Shown: positions 1 through 9,742 of the stretch, in pieces
Numbering within the stretch: the first letter of the stretch is position 1
Layout of the letters: each line of letters starts with the position of its first letter
Source: Alteromonas stellipolaris
GTDB taxonomy: Bacteria; Pseudomonadota; Gammaproteobacteria; Enterobacterales; Alteromonadaceae
Direction of reading: 5' to 3'
DNA: 64,000 nt
NCBI RefSeq assembly: GCF_001562115.1
Contig: NZ_CP013926.1
Span: 1,488,001-1,552,000 of the forward strand
Translations under genes and position numbers: made by a program
Notes under the pieces: model-generated
Database searches by the model: none
The model's input: the letters and a program-made list of their open reading frames with translations, nothing else
Told to the model about the DNA's origin: nothing

Positions 1-998
1 AAACGTTCGTTTTGCTGAGCTCCTATCGACCTCATACCATGCTTCTTACCTGTTCGAGTATCGATTTGAGAAGAAAACATCATGCCTTCAGAAAACACCG
101 CAACGCGCCCCTTACCCAATTCCAACAAGGCACCTTGACTCCAGCCTTCGATAGCTCTTCGAGGCGTGCTTGACGTTATTTCAAAAGGAACTTCTGGCTC
201 AATAGATACCGCATGTGGCCCAAGGGTTAACAATGAAGTGGCCGCTTCTGGTGGTAAAAAGGCAGCGCCGCCAAATGTTTTAACTTGAGTCACTTCTTTA
301 GTGTGAAACTGACTGTTTAATACTGATGTAAACGCGCCATTTTGACTTTCTTGCATAAAAACGGGAAGTTCGACATGGTTTGGGGGTTTGGCTCTAGGGT
401 TGTCCTCAGAGTTGGCTTTGGCGCTAGAATCATCGTGTGCATGGCTTTCTGCATAGCTTACTGTATGGCTCCCTAGGGTACCCGTTGCTTTGTTAAACAG
501 TGTTGCCTTAACGTGGCCATTGGTAAACGTGAAGCCCAGCGCTGTTGCTAGGCTATCAATCACTTTAGGAAAAGGTGCGTGATCAGCAATAAGAAAAAGA
601 GAACCGCCGTTACGTACCCACTCAACCACATCAGTCACTTCCTCATTAGTTAGCGCTTGGTTAAACGGGGGTTGCCAGTTGCTTCGCTTTTTATCAAGGG
701 CGTTGGCGATAACAAGAATATCTACATTTTTAAGGGCCTGTTGGCTGAAACTTACCTTGTTTGATTCAACCGTAACTCCGTCGCTGAGCAACACCTGGGC
801 AAAGGGTTTGAAGCGATTATTAATGTTAAGAAAATTGTGGTGAGCTTCATCAACCAACACTACTGGGCTGACATTTGCGGTGTAAGTCGCTGTTCGCCTG
901 TAGGGTTCAAATGTCGCGTCTGCTTGCTGAGGGCTGTCAGTGCACGAAACCACTAAAAGCACATTGAAAAGAATAGCTATTCTCGCCATAGCTCTCAT
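1..998 (-). CDS. DUF4350-like lipoprotein, 3' end cut by window edge
   Basis: Open from an ATG at 998 to the left edge (332 complete codons, no stop), so the C-terminus is missing. AAGGA lies 7 bases before the ATG. The N-terminus is a hydrophobic signal ending in VLLVVSC, a lipobox, which suggests an outer- or inner-membrane-anchored lipoprotein. The body has a VVLVDEAHHNF segment, then LKNVDILVIANAL and VEWVRNGGSLFLIADHAPF, which resemble the class I glutamine-amidotransferase-like fold of DUF4350 proteins. No catalytic residue can be assigned. The family call rests on motif resemblance; the function is unknown. Confidence 0.65.
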   Translation of the reverse strand, partial: MRAMARIAILFNVLLVVSCTDSPQQADATFEPYRRTATYTANVSPVVLVDEAHHNFLNINNRFKPFAQVLLSDGVTVESNKVSFSQQALKNVDILVIANALDKKRSNWQPPFNQALTNEEVTDVVEWVRNGGSLFLIADHAPFPKVIDSLATALGFTFTNGHVKATLFNKATGTLGSHTVSYAESHAHDDSSAKANSEDNPRAKPPNHVELPVFMQESQNGAFTSVLNSQFHTKEVTQVKTFGGAAFLPPEAATSLLTLGPHAVSIEPEVPFEITSSTPRRAIEGWSQGALLELGKGRVAVFSEGMMFSSQIDTRTGKKHGMRSIGAQQNER

Positions 999-1185
999 TA
1001 ACACGTCCTTATGGATTGCTTCTAAAGTAAAAAGAATAAAATAAAGCTAAATATTTCATAGCATTAAAGTCATTTCCGACTGTAATTAGATTATTTTACA
1101 ATCGTTTTGTAATTTTTATTTTTTACCCGTGACTATAGCTTTGAAGGTTAATTAATAATCACCAAAGCATACACAGGGATTCACA

Positions 1186-1980
1186 ATGACGGCACAAACT
1201 TCAGTAAATCAAAATGAGTTAGCGTTACAAGCCACTGATTCATACCAAAACGATGCTTGTGGAAACAGTACTTATGGAAAAAAAAGCAACGCGACTAGTA
1301 CCTACAAGAATCATAAAGCGCATTTAAATACCAATGTGTGGTTCAAACAAGGTTGGCAGCTATTTAAGCAGGCCCCTTTTTCGTTATTTGCTCTTATGTT
1401 GAGTCCGTTAATTATTGAAGGTCTGCTGCAGCTACTAGCTGGCCCCATAGCGCTAGTTCTATCAAAATGGATAATGGTGCCAGTTATTGGCGCTACTTGG
1501 CTTTGCATTCATAACTTGGCAACAAAAGGAAAAGTATGGTCATTCTCTGCAATAAGCAATGCATCATGGGGAAAATTTTTACTTATTAGCCCTCTCCTTT
1601 TGCTCCCTTTTTTAAGTCAGCTTATGTTTTCTTGGTTATTACTTGGAAGTAGCGGTGTAGATTTACTTTTATTCCAACAGTTTATTGATATAAGCGCACA
1701 TACATTAGGCTTAATATTCTCATCGGCAGTCCCACTCATTATGTTATTGCTTTTTGTTGCGCCACTAATGCTAATAGCTAAGCGTTCTTTCAAACAAAGC
1801 ATGACAACAACCTTTTCGATTGTTTCTGCGCAGCCTACATCTTTCGCCATATTGTTCGCACTAAACACCTTGGTTATTTACTTTGCGCCCCACACCTTTG
1901 GTTTGTCTGTATTACTTGCAAGCCCAGTGATAGCTTGTATCCACTATGGCGCTGTTAAGGCACATCTAAGCCATATTTAA
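1186..1980 (+). CDS. Integral membrane protein, BPSS1780-like
   Basis: 264 residues. The first ~45 are polar and Asn/Thr/Ser-rich. They are followed by a WFKQGWQLFKQAPFSLF segment and about five to six hydrophobic helices, a layout like BPSS1780-family membrane proteins of unknown function. AGGG in ACAGGGATTCACA precedes the ATG. It is transcribed alone, divergent from the lipoprotein gene, and ends just before a strong hairpin shared with the convergent DUF1275 gene. The family call is by general resemblance; the membrane location is clear from the hydrophobicity. Confidence 0.65.
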   Translation: MTAQTSVNQNELALQATDSYQNDACGNSTYGKKSNATSTYKNHKAHLNTNVWFKQGWQLFKQAPFSLFALMLSPLIIEGLLQLLAGPIALVLSKWIMVPVIGATWLCIHNLATKGKVWSFSAISNASWGKFLLISPLLLLPFLSQLMFSWLLLGSSGVDLLLFQQFIDISAHTLGLIFSSAVPLIMLLLFVAPLMLIAKRSFKQSMTTTFSIVSAQPTSFAILFALNTLVIYFAPHTFGLSVLLASPVIACIHYGAVKAHLSHI

Positions 1981-2010
1981 ATGATAAATAGCCTTTAAAT
2001 TTAACCAACA

Positions 2011-2038
2011 AAAAGGCCGCTAACATCAGCGGCCTTTT
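2011..2038. terminator. Bidirectional terminator
   Basis: Perfect 11-bp stem (AAAAGGCCGCT / AGCGGCCTTTT) with a 6-base loop, flanked by A and T runs. It lies between the convergent ends of the genes at 1980 and 2067 and can serve both strands. Confidence 0.9.
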
Positions 2039-2066
2039 TTAACGTTTACCATTGCCAATGTTTCGC

Positions 2067-2726
2067 TCATGCCGCTTTTCGTAAATACACGCTATAAATC
2101 ACCGCAATCATTAGGCATACGCTAGCTGGCGCGATAAGCGAGAAAAACTGAAACATGCCAAACAGAATAGCGCCCGCTGTGCCACCAAAGATGAAACCGG
2201 TAATAATGAGTAAGAATAGCTTGGCTTTTCTGGTATCTAGCTTTTCCCCTCGGCATAATGCGCCAAGCATAATACCTAAATCGGTGAAAATACCGGTAAC
2301 GTGAGTGGTTCGAATAATGGCGCCGCTATAGGTTGTAGCTAACGCATTTTGAAGCCCGCAGGCCGCCGATGCAAAAAAATGGCCAACAAACTGTTCGTTA
2401 TACAAAAACGCCAGTGCAACAAGCAATAAAAGCGCCTCTATCACAAGGGCAGTGTCGTAATGTCGCCCGAGCTTCAATATAAAACCATGCAGTAAGAATC
2501 CTGCGATGGAAGCGCCAGCAAGGAAGGAAAGCAAAACGCCTACAAGATGAAATGCATTTTGCAAAGAGCCTTGATAAACACCAGCACCTAACAAAGTTGC
2601 AGTACCTGATAGGTGCGATACAGATTGATGGTCAAAACCAAGCAGCCCAATCGCATTCACATAACCCGCCACCAGCGCTAAAATAAACGCACCGAATTCT
2701 ACCCACTTAGGTAGCTGTGAAATCAT
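2067..2726 (-). CDS. YoaK/DUF1275 family membrane protein
   Basis: 219 residues from the ATG at 2726. This start follows TAGGAATC, a usable ribosome binding site. The longer in-frame start at 2801 adds a Cys-rich stretch unlike the family and has no such site. About six membrane helices are visible. Family hallmarks are an early AGYVNAIGLLGF segment, SHLSGTATLLG, and a central TTHVTGIFTDLG. The role is unknown; members are sometimes proposed as small-molecule transporters. It is a single gene convergent with the BPSS1780-like protein. Confidence 0.85.
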   Translation of the reverse strand: MISQLPKWVEFGAFILALVAGYVNAIGLLGFDHQSVSHLSGTATLLGAGVYQGSLQNAFHLVGVLLSFLAGASIAGFLLHGFILKLGRHYDTALVIEALLLLVALAFLYNEQFVGHFFASAACGLQNALATTYSGAIIRTTHVTGIFTDLGIMLGALCRGEKLDTRKAKLFLLIITGFIFGGTAGAILFGMFQFFSLIAPASVCLMIAVIYSVYLRKAA

Positions 2727-2893
2727 GATTCCTAGCCTTGTTCGTATACAGATATGCCAAGCATACTCGCAACAACACAGAATCAATCTGACCAATATCA
2801 ATAAAAGTCGTCATAATAGACGCTTATGTGTCTATCAGCAGCAATGACATAGTTTAAAACTCATAGCTTTAACACATGACATAAATACATAGA

Positions 2894-3367
2894 TTAGCGC
2901 AGTAATAAATCGCCTTGTACAGGAACGTATTTACTGGCGGCCTTTATGAGAGAAACAGAAGTGAGTTCTTGAACGCCATACACTTCTACCTCTTTACCTT
3001 TGTCTACTAGCTTACTGGCCAGCAAATCAAAGTCGCCATCGCCTGTGGCAAATACAATGGTTTCAGCTAATCCAGCGTACTCCATAGCATCAATGGTAAT
3101 GCCTACATCCCAATCGCCTTTCGCTGAACCGTCGGCACGCTGAATGAATGGTTTTAACTTCACTTCAAAGCCAATACCACGCAGGATATTTTGAAACTCT
3201 CGCTGCTTTGAATCACCGCGCTCAACAGCATACGCCACCGCTTTCACAACGTTTCGACCTTCGGTAGCAGAGCGCCAGAATTGATTGTAATCAAAATTGC
3301 ACTTGTGAATTTGTCGGGTGGTGTAGTAAATATTCTGGACGTCGACGAAAAGCGCAACGTTATCCAT
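2894..3367 (-). CDS. NYN domain protein, LabA/DUF88 family
   Basis: 157 residues, one PIN-like NYN domain over the whole length. Acidic and polar residues expected at the metal site are visible: FVDVQNIYY near the N-terminus, GDWDVGITIDAM in the middle and FATGDGDFD at about residues 105-115. NYN proteins are predicted metal-dependent ribonucleases; some LabA-like members influence gene regulation. It is followed downstream by nothing on the same strand until the DUF1275 gene, and the VF530 gene lies upstream on the same strand. The substrate is unknown. Confidence 0.85.
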   Translation of the reverse strand: MDNVALFVDVQNIYYTTRQIHKCNFDYNQFWRSATEGRNVVKAVAYAVERGDSKQREFQNILRGIGFEVKLKPFIQRADGSAKGDWDVGITIDAMEYAGLAETIVFATGDGDFDLLASKLVDKGKEVEVYGVQELTSVSLIKAASKYVPVQGDLLLR

Positions 3368-3441
3368 GGTTATTCCTTATGATAGCGAGAAGGCTTAGCC
3401 TTTTGGGTATTAATGACTAGCATGCCTTTAGCTCGAGTAAA

Positions 3442-3660
3442 TTAGCTAAATGTACGAATATATAAAGCTTCAACTTTGTCTCTCGCCCACTGAGTTTTGC
3501 GCAAAAATTTCAGTGAAGATTTAACAGAAGGGTCGTTGTTAAAACAGTTCACCCTAATTTCTGCGTACAAGCCTTCCCATTGATAATGCTCAACGAGACG
3601 AACAAGGATTTTCTCAAGGGTAAGCCCGTGAAGAGGATTGTTTGGCTGCTGTTGGTTCAT
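3442..3660 (-). CDS. VF530 family small DNA-binding-like protein (DUF2132)
   Basis: 72 residues from the ATG at 3660. The longer start at 3684 has no ribosome binding site and adds a non-conserved octapeptide. The sequence [13 protein letters not shown], then [10 protein letters not shown], and [23 protein letters not shown] is characteristic of the VF530 family, whose Vibrio fischeri member is reported to have a DNA-binding-type fold. It is basic, soluble and lacks a signal. The cellular role is unknown. Confidence 0.85.
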   Translation of the reverse strand: MNQQQPNNPLHGLTLEKILVRLVEHYQWEGLYAEIRVNCFNNDPSVKSSLKFLRKTQWARDKVEALYIRTFS

Positions 3661-3817
3661 AATGCTAATTCCGAATAGAAACAAATACGTATCGCGATTA
3701 ATCAGCTCGCTAGTACGTTGATTTTGTTATTTTAACAGAGTATGTTGGCATTCCCTTCGAAAAATTCGAAGTAACTAACGTAAGCCTTCATATAACCGAT
3801 AAAACAAGGAAAGTTGA

Positions 3818-4219
3818 ATGAGTGACAACATGAATAACAACCAAGACATCAGCAAAGAAAATGAGAGTATTCAAGAGTATTGGGGGATGCCCCTGAACAC
3901 CTATTGTATGCTGATTCACCTTAGTCAGTTGACCAGTATTATAGTGCCTGGTTTAGGCTTAATTTTGCCTATCGTTATGTGGGCTGTAAATAAAGACAAG
4001 CACCAAGATATTGATATGCATGGAAAGGTAACCGTTAATTGGTTAATCAGCTTATTTATTTACTCGCTTATTTGTGGCCTACTCACGTTAATCATTATTG
4101 GTATGTTTGGGTTAATAATACTCGCTATACTGAACTTTATTTTTGCTATTGTTGCAGCAATAAAAGCCAATAAGGGCGAATTATGGGTATACCCTCTGAG
4201 TATTACGTTTCTAAAATAA
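3818..4219 (+). CDS. DUF4870 domain membrane protein
   Basis: 133 residues. A polar N-terminus (to about residue 22) is followed by MPLNTYCMLIHLSQLTSIIVPGLGLILPIVMW, then DMHGKVTVNWLISLFIYSLIC and a last long hydrophobic stretch, giving three to four helices. This is the Tic20-like DUF4870 pattern. AAGGA lies 8 bases before the ATG. Function is unknown. It precedes a GNAT gene by 39 bases on the same strand and may be co-transcribed. Confidence 0.85.
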   Translation: MSDNMNNNQDISKENESIQEYWGMPLNTYCMLIHLSQLTSIIVPGLGLILPIVMWAVNKDKHQDIDMHGKVTVNWLISLFIYSLICGLLTLIIIGMFGLIILAILNFIFAIVAAIKANKGELWVYPLSITFLK

Positions 4220-4258
4220 CGCTTAACAACCACTCAAATTGGTCAAATAACGTTAAAT

Positions 4259-4765
4259 ATGAACATTAAACATGACGACCTTAGCAGCGGCGATGTTATC
4301 GCCCTGCTAGAAGAGCATTTAAGAGACATGCACGCCACTTCTCCTCCAGAAAGCGTGCATGCCTTAGATGTTACAGCGTTAAAGTCACCTGACATTACCT
4401 TCTTTAGCGCATGGCAAGGCGACGTTGTAGCTGGCTGTGTCGCTATAAGAAAATTAAGCAACACTGAAGCTGAATTGAAATCTATGCGAACTGTTGCAGC
4501 TTTTCGTAATAAAGGCGTAGCAACACAGTTGCTAACCTTTGTGATTAAATTCGCTATAACGAACGGTTACCGCACGTTAAGCTTGGAGACTGGCACACAA
4601 GACTATTTCAAAGCCGCTCGGCAGTTATATGCCAAAAACGGTTTTAAAGACTGCGAGCCTTTTGGCAATTATCAGCTTGATCCTAATAGCCATTTTATGA
4701 CCAAACCGTTAGTTAACATTGACATATCCCCGTCATCCCCGCCAAAATGCTTTAATACTGGCTAA
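4259..4765 (+). CDS. GNAT family N-acetyltransferase
   Basis: 168 residues. The GNAT core is visible: strand 4 TEAELKSMRTV, the acetyl-CoA loop FRNKGVATQLL at about residues 83-93 (R-x-x-G-x-A), and the late motif RQLYAKNGFKDCEPFGNY. It resembles small-molecule acetyltransferases of about 150 residues; the extra tail after FMTKPL (about 18 residues, Ser/Pro-rich) is unusual and may be non-functional. The acceptor substrate cannot be read from sequence. The ModF gene starts 16 bases after its stop, which suggests coupled translation. Confidence 0.85.
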   Translation: MNIKHDDLSSGDVIALLEEHLRDMHATSPPESVHALDVTALKSPDITFFSAWQGDVVAGCVAIRKLSNTEAELKSMRTVAAFRNKGVATQLLTFVIKFAITNGYRTLSLETGTQDYFKAARQLYAKNGFKDCEPFGNYQLDPNSHFMTKPLVNIDISPSSPPKCFNTG

Positions 4766-4781
4766 CTGATACGTCTACATT

Positions 4782-6212
4782 TTGACCACGCTATCGCTAC
4801 ACAACCATCAAGTAAAATTAGAAAACAACTTCACCACCCCTGCATTTACTTTTACCGTTAATCAAGGTGAGCATGTACTTATTGCGGGGCGAAACCGTGC
4901 TGGGAAATCCTTGCTTATTGCGGCATTAGCCGGTCGTGGTAGGCCGCTAGCAGGTTCACGCACATGTGAAGTATCAGTTGCTGAAGTGAGCGTAGCGGTT
5001 CAGCAAGCGCTCATTCTTGAAGAAAAACAAAAAGACAGTGCCGATCTGCTTGATATTGTGGCCGAGCCTACCCTAGTACATGAGCTTTTAAGTCAAGCGA
5101 ACCCTGACTACATACAACACAGCGCATACGAAGCTTTATCTGCAGCGCTGCAGGTTACGCATTTACTCAATACTGCCTTTCTTTCCCTGTCTACAGGTGA
5201 AACACGCAAAGTACTTTTGTTATTAGCTTGGGTGAGCAATGCCGATGTCATTTTAATTGATGAGCCTTTTGAAGGGTTAGATAAAGAAGCACGGGCGCGT
5301 TTTAACACTTTCTTAAGTCAACAAACTCAGTCCACCTTAGTGATTACCGCCAACACAGTGCGTGACGTGCCTAATGTGGCCTGTAAATTAGTCTTGGTTG
5401 ATGCGCTAACTATTGTATCGTCTAGCGACGACAGCATGGCACCTGAAGCGCTAGTTACCCATTTATCGTCGTGGTTTAGCTTAAGTACCGCTGAGCCCAC
5501 GTTGCCGCCAAGCACTGAAACGTCTACAACCTTTCTCAAAGATGAGCCGCTTATTGCACTTCGAAATGGGTTTGTTAAGTATGACGACACTACCGTATTT
5601 AAAGATTTAGATTTTATGGTTTATCCTGGTCAGCATTGGCAAATATCTGGGCCTAACGGTTCGGGGAAAACCTGCCTACTTACTATGATCACAGGCGATA
5701 ACCCTCACTGCTACACCAATGATTTGACTTTGTTTGGAATAAAACGAGGCTCTGGTGAAAGTATATGGGATATAAAGCAACACATTGGCATTATGTCGAA
5801 CGCACTGCATATGCAGTATCGGGTAAATTGCAGCGCTCATAATGTTGTAACCTCTGGTTTTTACGACAGCATCGGCCTTTATACCACGCCTACCAATGCT
5901 GAAAATGCGATTGCTGATGCATGGCTTGATGTTATTGGCTTTACCGATAACAAACACACACCTTTTAATAACTTCTCGTTTGGTGAACAGCGTTTGTTAC
6001 TTATTGTGCGCGCCATGGTGAAACACCCTGCGTTGTTAATACTTGATGAACCCTGCAACGGGCTAGATGATATTAATCGCACCAATGTGCTGGCACTAAT
6101 TAAGCTATTAGCTGTTTCTACCCATACCACCCTGCTCTATGTTACTCACATAGCCGATGAGGCAATTGAGGGCATTGATAACTTGCTTGATATGCGAGAT
6201 TACCAAGGCTAA
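4782..6212 (+). CDS. modF: ModF (PhrA) twin-domain ABC ATPase
   Basis: 476 residues with two ABC cassettes and no membrane segment. Cassette 1 has P-loop GRNRAGKS (residues 36-43) and signature LSTGETRK with LIDEPFEGLD. Cassette 2 has GPNGSGKT, FSFGEQR and LILDEPCNGLD. The stretch LTLFGIKRGSGESIWDIKQHIG is typical of E. coli ModF. The role is poorly defined; E. coli modF sits next to molybdate transport genes, but no modABC is seen here. The only start giving the full first cassette is TTG at 4782, an in-frame stop lies at 4767, and no clear ribosome binding site is visible, so coupling to the GNAT gene is likely. Confidence 0.88.
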   Translation: MTTLSLHNHQVKLENNFTTPAFTFTVNQGEHVLIAGRNRAGKSLLIAALAGRGRPLAGSRTCEVSVAEVSVAVQQALILEEKQKDSADLLDIVAEPTLVHELLSQANPDYIQHSAYEALSAALQVTHLLNTAFLSLSTGETRKVLLLLAWVSNADVILIDEPFEGLDKEARARFNTFLSQQTQSTLVITANTVRDVPNVACKLVLVDALTIVSSSDDSMAPEALVTHLSSWFSLSTAEPTLPPSTETSTTFLKDEPLIALRNGFVKYDDTTVFKDLDFMVYPGQHWQISGPNGSGKTCLLTMITGDNPHCYTNDLTLFGIKRGSGESIWDIKQHIGIMSNALHMQYRVNCSAHNVVTSGFYDSIGLYTTPTNAENAIADAWLDVIGFTDNKHTPFNNFSFGEQRLLLIVRAMVKHPALLILDEPCNGLDDINRTNVLALIKLLAVSTHTTLLYVTHIADEAIEGIDNLLDMRDYQG

Positions 6213-6272
6213 TTTGCTTTTGTTAATGTCGCGTTTTGATATGACTTCCGTGAAACAGTTTGCCTCTTTATA

Positions 6273-6307
6273 AATAATAAACCCAGCTTTTAGCTGGGTT
6301 TATTATT
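6273..6307. terminator. Bidirectional terminator
   Basis: Long symmetric hairpin: AATAATAAACCCAGC paired with GCTGGGTTTATTATT around a TTTTA loop. It sits between modF and the convergent DUF1244 gene and touches the stop codon of the latter. Confidence 0.85.
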
Positions 6308-6600
6308 TATTTCTTTTGACGTGCTGCTAGTTTTTCTAGCTGTTCATCACTGGCCGGTAGTTGGTGGTTTTCTTTCCACTCGGAATACGGCATTTTATAC
6401 ACGACTTCGCGTGCAGCATCATAATCGATGTCTTCACCCTGCTCTGCAGCGGCAGATGAATACCATTTCGCAAGACAGTTACGACAAAAATCAGCCAAAA
6501 TCATCAGGTCGATATTTTGTGCATCTTTGTTGGCGTCTAAATGATCAACCAAACGGCGAAACACGGCGGCTTCTATTTCAGTTTGCGTTTGCTTTTCCAT
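6307..6600 (-). CDS. DUF1244 family protein
   Basis: 97 residues, soluble. The core FRRLVDHLDANKDAQNIDLMILADFCRNCLAKWY, then DYDAAREVVYKMPYSEWK matches the DUF1244 family (a small helical protein with a conserved CRNC pair). Function is unknown. AAGGAGCAAC precedes the ATG. It lies just downstream of pnp on the same strand, but a good terminator at 6624-6646 separates them. Confidence 0.88.
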   Translation of the reverse strand: MEKQTQTEIEAAVFRRLVDHLDANKDAQNIDLMILADFCRNCLAKWYSSAAAEQGEDIDYDAAREVVYKMPYSEWKENHQLPASDEQLEKLAARQKK

Positions 6601-6623
6601 GTTGCTCCTTTCTTTAAAAACAA

Positions 6624-6646
6624 AAAAGGGAGCTAAGCTCCCTTTT
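6624..6646 (-). terminator. pnp terminator
   Basis: 10-bp stem AAAAGGGAGC / GCTCCCTTTT with a TAA loop. Read on the minus strand, it is followed by TTTTTTGTTTTT. It lies 88 bases after the pnp stop. Confidence 0.88.
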
Positions 6647-6733
6647 CTAATTTTCTATATCTGTCTTAAATCTGCTTCTTGCTATGGTGCTTTGGCTAAA
6701 GCCTAAGCCACAGCAAGGTAGCAAATAAAAACC

Positions 6734-8845
6734 TTACTCTGCGTCGTCAGACTTAGGAGCAGGCTTTTCAAGTAACTCTTTAATGCTTAGACGTACACGG
6801 TTTTGACGGTCAATTTCCATCACTTTCACGTCAATCATCGCACCTTCAGTAAGGTAGTCAGTTACTTTGTTAACACGCTCGTGAGCGATTTGAGAAATAT
6901 GTACTAGGCCTTCTTTGCCTGGTAATACTTCAACAAACGCACCGAAATCTACGATACGGGTAATCTTACCGTGGTAAGTTTTGCCCACTTCGATTTCAGC
7001 AGTCACTTGCTCAATCTTGCTGATAGCAATATCGGCTTTAGCACGCTCAGTTGCAAAGATTTTGATAGTACCATCGTCTTCAATTTCGATGTTGGTATCA
7101 GATTCTTCAGTAATTGAACGAATCATCGCGCCGCCTTTACCGATAACATCGCGGATCTTGTCCTGATCGATTTTAACTGTGTAAATGCGTGGAGCGAATT
7201 CGCTAAGCTCTTCGCGGTGACCGCCAATAGCTTCGTCCATTACGTTAAGAATATGCAAACGTGCTTCTTTTGCCTGTTTAAGGGCAATTTGCATGATCTC
7301 TTTAGTAATACCTTCAATTTTGATATCCATCTGCAATGCAGTGATACCGCCAGTAGTACCAGCAACTTTAAAGTCCATGTCACCAAGGTGATCTTCGTCA
7401 CCAAGGATGTCTGAAAGTACAACGAAGTTTTCGTCGCTTTTCACTAGACCCATTGCAATACCAGCAACTGAAGCTTTAATTGGTACACCTGCATCCATAA
7501 GCGCAAGTGAAGTACCACATACAGAAGCCATTGAAGATGAACCGTTTGATTCTGTAATTTCAGAAACAATACGTACTACGTACGGGAATTCTTCTTCGCT
7601 TGGCATTACCGCTTGAATACCACGCTTCGCCAAACGACCGTGACCAATTTCACGACGCTTTGGAGAACCAATCATACCGGTTTCACCAACACAGTATGGA
7701 GGGAAGTTATAATGAAGCATGAAGCGGCTGTCACGACGGCCTTGAAGCTCGTCAATCATCTGCGCGTCACGTTCTGTACCTAAAGTAGCAGCAACGATTG
7801 CTTGAGTTTCACCACGAGTGAAAACAGCAGAACCGTGAGTACGTGGTAAAATGCCCGTTGCAACGTCTAGCGCACGAATCATCTTAGGATCACGACCGTC
7901 GATGCGAGGCTCGCCAGCAAGGATGCGTGAACGAACTACGTCAGACTCAAGATCATGAAGAAGGTTTGATACTTCTTTCTTGTCTTGGGTTTCGTCTTCA
8001 GCAAGGATGGCATCACGCGCTTTTTCAGTTGCAGCAGTTACTGCATCTTTACGAGCAAGCTTGTCAGAGATTTGGTAAGCAGCAACCATTTCAGCTTCAG
8101 CTAGTGCTTTCACTTTATTTTTAAGGGTTGTATTTTCTGCTTCTGGTTTCCAGTCCCACTTGTCGATACTAACGTTAGCAGCAAATTCTTTAACTGCGGT
8201 TACTACCGTCTGTAGTTGTTCGTGACCGAACATTACTGCGCCAAGCATAACGTCTTCAGAAAGCACATCGGCTTCTGATTCAACCATTAATACCGCGCCT
8301 TCAGTACCAGCAACAACAAGATCTAGATCGCTGTCAGCTTGTTCTTCAACACGAGTATTTAGAATGTATTCGCCGTCAGTGTAACCAACGCGTGCTGCAC
8401 CAATTGGACCATTAAATGGAATACCAGAAATGGCTAGTGCTGCTGAAGTACCAATCATAGAGATGATATCAGTTGGGATATCTGGGTTAGCAGACATTAC
8501 CGTGATAACAACTTGTACTTCGTTTTTAAACCCTTCAGGGAATAATGGACGGATTGGACGGTCAATCAAACGAGCTGTAAGGGTTTCGCCTTCAGAAGGA
8601 CGACCTTCACGCTTGAAGAAACCACCAGGGATTTTACCCGCAGCATATGTTTTTTCTTGATAGTTTACTGTTAGTGGGAAGAAATCTTGATCTGCTTTCG
8701 CTTCTTTCTTACCTACAACGGTAACTAATACAGCGGTGTCATCCATACTTGCCATGACGGCTGCTGTGGCCTGACGAGCGATAACGCCCGTTTCTAGTGT
8801 TACAGTATGCTGTCCATACTGAAATGATTTAGTAATAGGAGTCAC
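6734..8845 (-). CDS. pnp: Polyribonucleotide nucleotidyltransferase (PNPase)
   Basis: 703 residues, full family length. PNPase degrades RNA 3' to 5' by phosphorolysis and is a degradosome partner of RNase E in many gammaproteobacteria. Two RNase PH domains (about 10-215 and 310-545) flank a helical linker. A KH domain with [10 protein letters not shown] follows, then an S1 domain ([26 protein letters not shown]). The start is GTG at 8845, preceded by AAAGGA at 6 bases, and the N-terminus aligns with E. coli [13 protein letters not shown]. The usual upstream neighbour rpsO is absent; the upstream gene is a divergent HNH nuclease, so pnp must have its own promoter in 8846-9181. Confidence 0.97.
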   Translation of the reverse strand: MTPITKSFQYGQHTVTLETGVIARQATAAVMASMDDTAVLVTVVGKKEAKADQDFFPLTVNYQEKTYAAGKIPGGFFKREGRPSEGETLTARLIDRPIRPLFPEGFKNEVQVVITVMSANPDIPTDIISMIGTSAALAISGIPFNGPIGAARVGYTDGEYILNTRVEEQADSDLDLVVAGTEGAVLMVESEADVLSEDVMLGAVMFGHEQLQTVVTAVKEFAANVSIDKWDWKPEAENTTLKNKVKALAEAEMVAAYQISDKLARKDAVTAATEKARDAILAEDETQDKKEVSNLLHDLESDVVRSRILAGEPRIDGRDPKMIRALDVATGILPRTHGSAVFTRGETQAIVAATLGTERDAQMIDELQGRRDSRFMLHYNFPPYCVGETGMIGSPKRREIGHGRLAKRGIQAVMPSEEEFPYVVRIVSEITESNGSSSMASVCGTSLALMDAGVPIKASVAGIAMGLVKSDENFVVLSDILGDEDHLGDMDFKVAGTTGGITALQMDIKIEGITKEIMQIALKQAKEARLHILNVMDEAIGGHREELSEFAPRIYTVKIDQDKIRDVIGKGGAMIRSITEESDTNIEIEDDGTIKIFATERAKADIAISKIEQVTAEIEVGKTYHGKITRIVDFGAFVEVLPGKEGLVHISQIAHERVNKVTDYLTEGAMIDVKVMEIDRQNRVRLSIKELLEKPAPKSDDAE

Positions 8846-9181
8846 TATTTGTCCTTTAATTTCAATCTTATTTATCGCTTATAATCGCGGTGCATAGTAT
8901 AGCGATGAACTAACGCTAATACCATTAACAAATTTTCTATTCGTAGAATTCGTTGCGGTTTGTGGCTATTTCGCACACATCACGTATTCACTGTGATTAA
9001 CCCACTACACAATGTAGTTCACATTGACCAAATAAGCGCACAAATACTCACCGTTACGTAAATATCACCATAACCAGATGAAATTTGTATGAATACGCTC
9101 AAATTGTATGTATTTTCATCATAATGACACAAAACCTCGTATGCTATAACTAAACCTACACGGTGCGCTAAGGGGAATGTA
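8846..9181. other. Divergent intergenic region pnp / HNH gene
   Basis: 336 bases with no credible gene on either strand. It must carry the promoters of pnp (minus) and the HNH gene (plus). A TATACT hexamer on the minus strand about 60 bases before pnp could be a -10 element, and TATAAC at 9144-9149 could serve the HNH gene, but spacing to -35 elements is poor in both. An rpsO gene, expected here, is not present. Confidence 0.6.
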
Positions 9182-9742
9182 ATGCTAGTACTTAGACTAA
9201 ATAAAGCTGGCATGCCACAGGAATGGATCCATGTTGAGCAAGCGGCAAAACTCTATTGTCAGGAAAAGGTATTATTCGAATTAGGTAGCGATGCCATTAC
9301 GCTTAAAGGTGGCTGGGATCATGATGGCCATCAAAGTCAGTTAACCTTGTCGAGTATCATTGCTTGCGATGGCAAGGTAACGGATTTAAGTGGCAAGATA
9401 GCATTAACCAATCGGTATCTGTTTAGGCGAGATAATTATTTGTGCCTTTACTGCGGCCACCGCTTCTCACCAAGCCTACTAACCCGTGATCATATTATTC
9501 CACGCTCACGGGGTGGCAAAGATAGCTGGACTAACGTGGCGACATCTTGTCAGCGCTGCAACCATGCAAAGGCGGCCAAAACCCCAGAAGAAGCCGGAAT
9601 GCCTTTGCTCGCTGTACCCTTCAGGCCAAACGTTTATGAAAGATTCTATTTGGTTAACCGTCGGATATTAGCCGATCAAATGGAATTTTTAAAAGGCCAC
9701 TTTACTGATAAACGAGATTGGCACTTAAACGGTTTCCCCTAG
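9182..9742 (+). CDS. HNH endonuclease family protein
   Basis: 186 residues. The C-terminal half holds a zinc-type HNH module: CLYCGHRF, then LTRDHIIPRSRGGKDSWTNVATSCQRCNHAK (about residues 85-130). Two CxxC pairs and the DHxxP-N-C order are intact. The N-terminal ~75 residues show no known domain. Chromosomal HNH proteins of this kind are common in marine gammaproteobacteria; the biological target is unknown. A GGGGA element precedes the ATG. Its last 18 bases overlap the end of the convergent MscS-type gene. Confidence 0.88.
   Translation: MLVLRLNKAGMPQEWIHVEQAAKLYCQEKVLFELGSDAITLKGGWDHDGHQSQLTLSSIIACDGKVTDLSGKIALTNRYLFRRDNYLCLYCGHRFSPSLLTRDHIIPRSRGGKDSWTNVATSCQRCNHAKAAKTPEEAGMPLLAVPFRPNVYERFYLVNRRILADQMEFLKGHFTDKRDWHLNGFP

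Noticed and set aside
4782..6212. Broken first ATPase site in ModF
   Set aside because: GRNRAGKS departs from GxxGxGKS but still fits the general P-loop pattern [AG]x4GK[ST], so loss of function is not supported.
9019..9213. Minus-strand 64-codon ORF between pnp and the HNH gene
   Set aside because: It runs over the HNH start on the opposite strand, has no ribosome binding site and no family resemblance. It is not rpsO.
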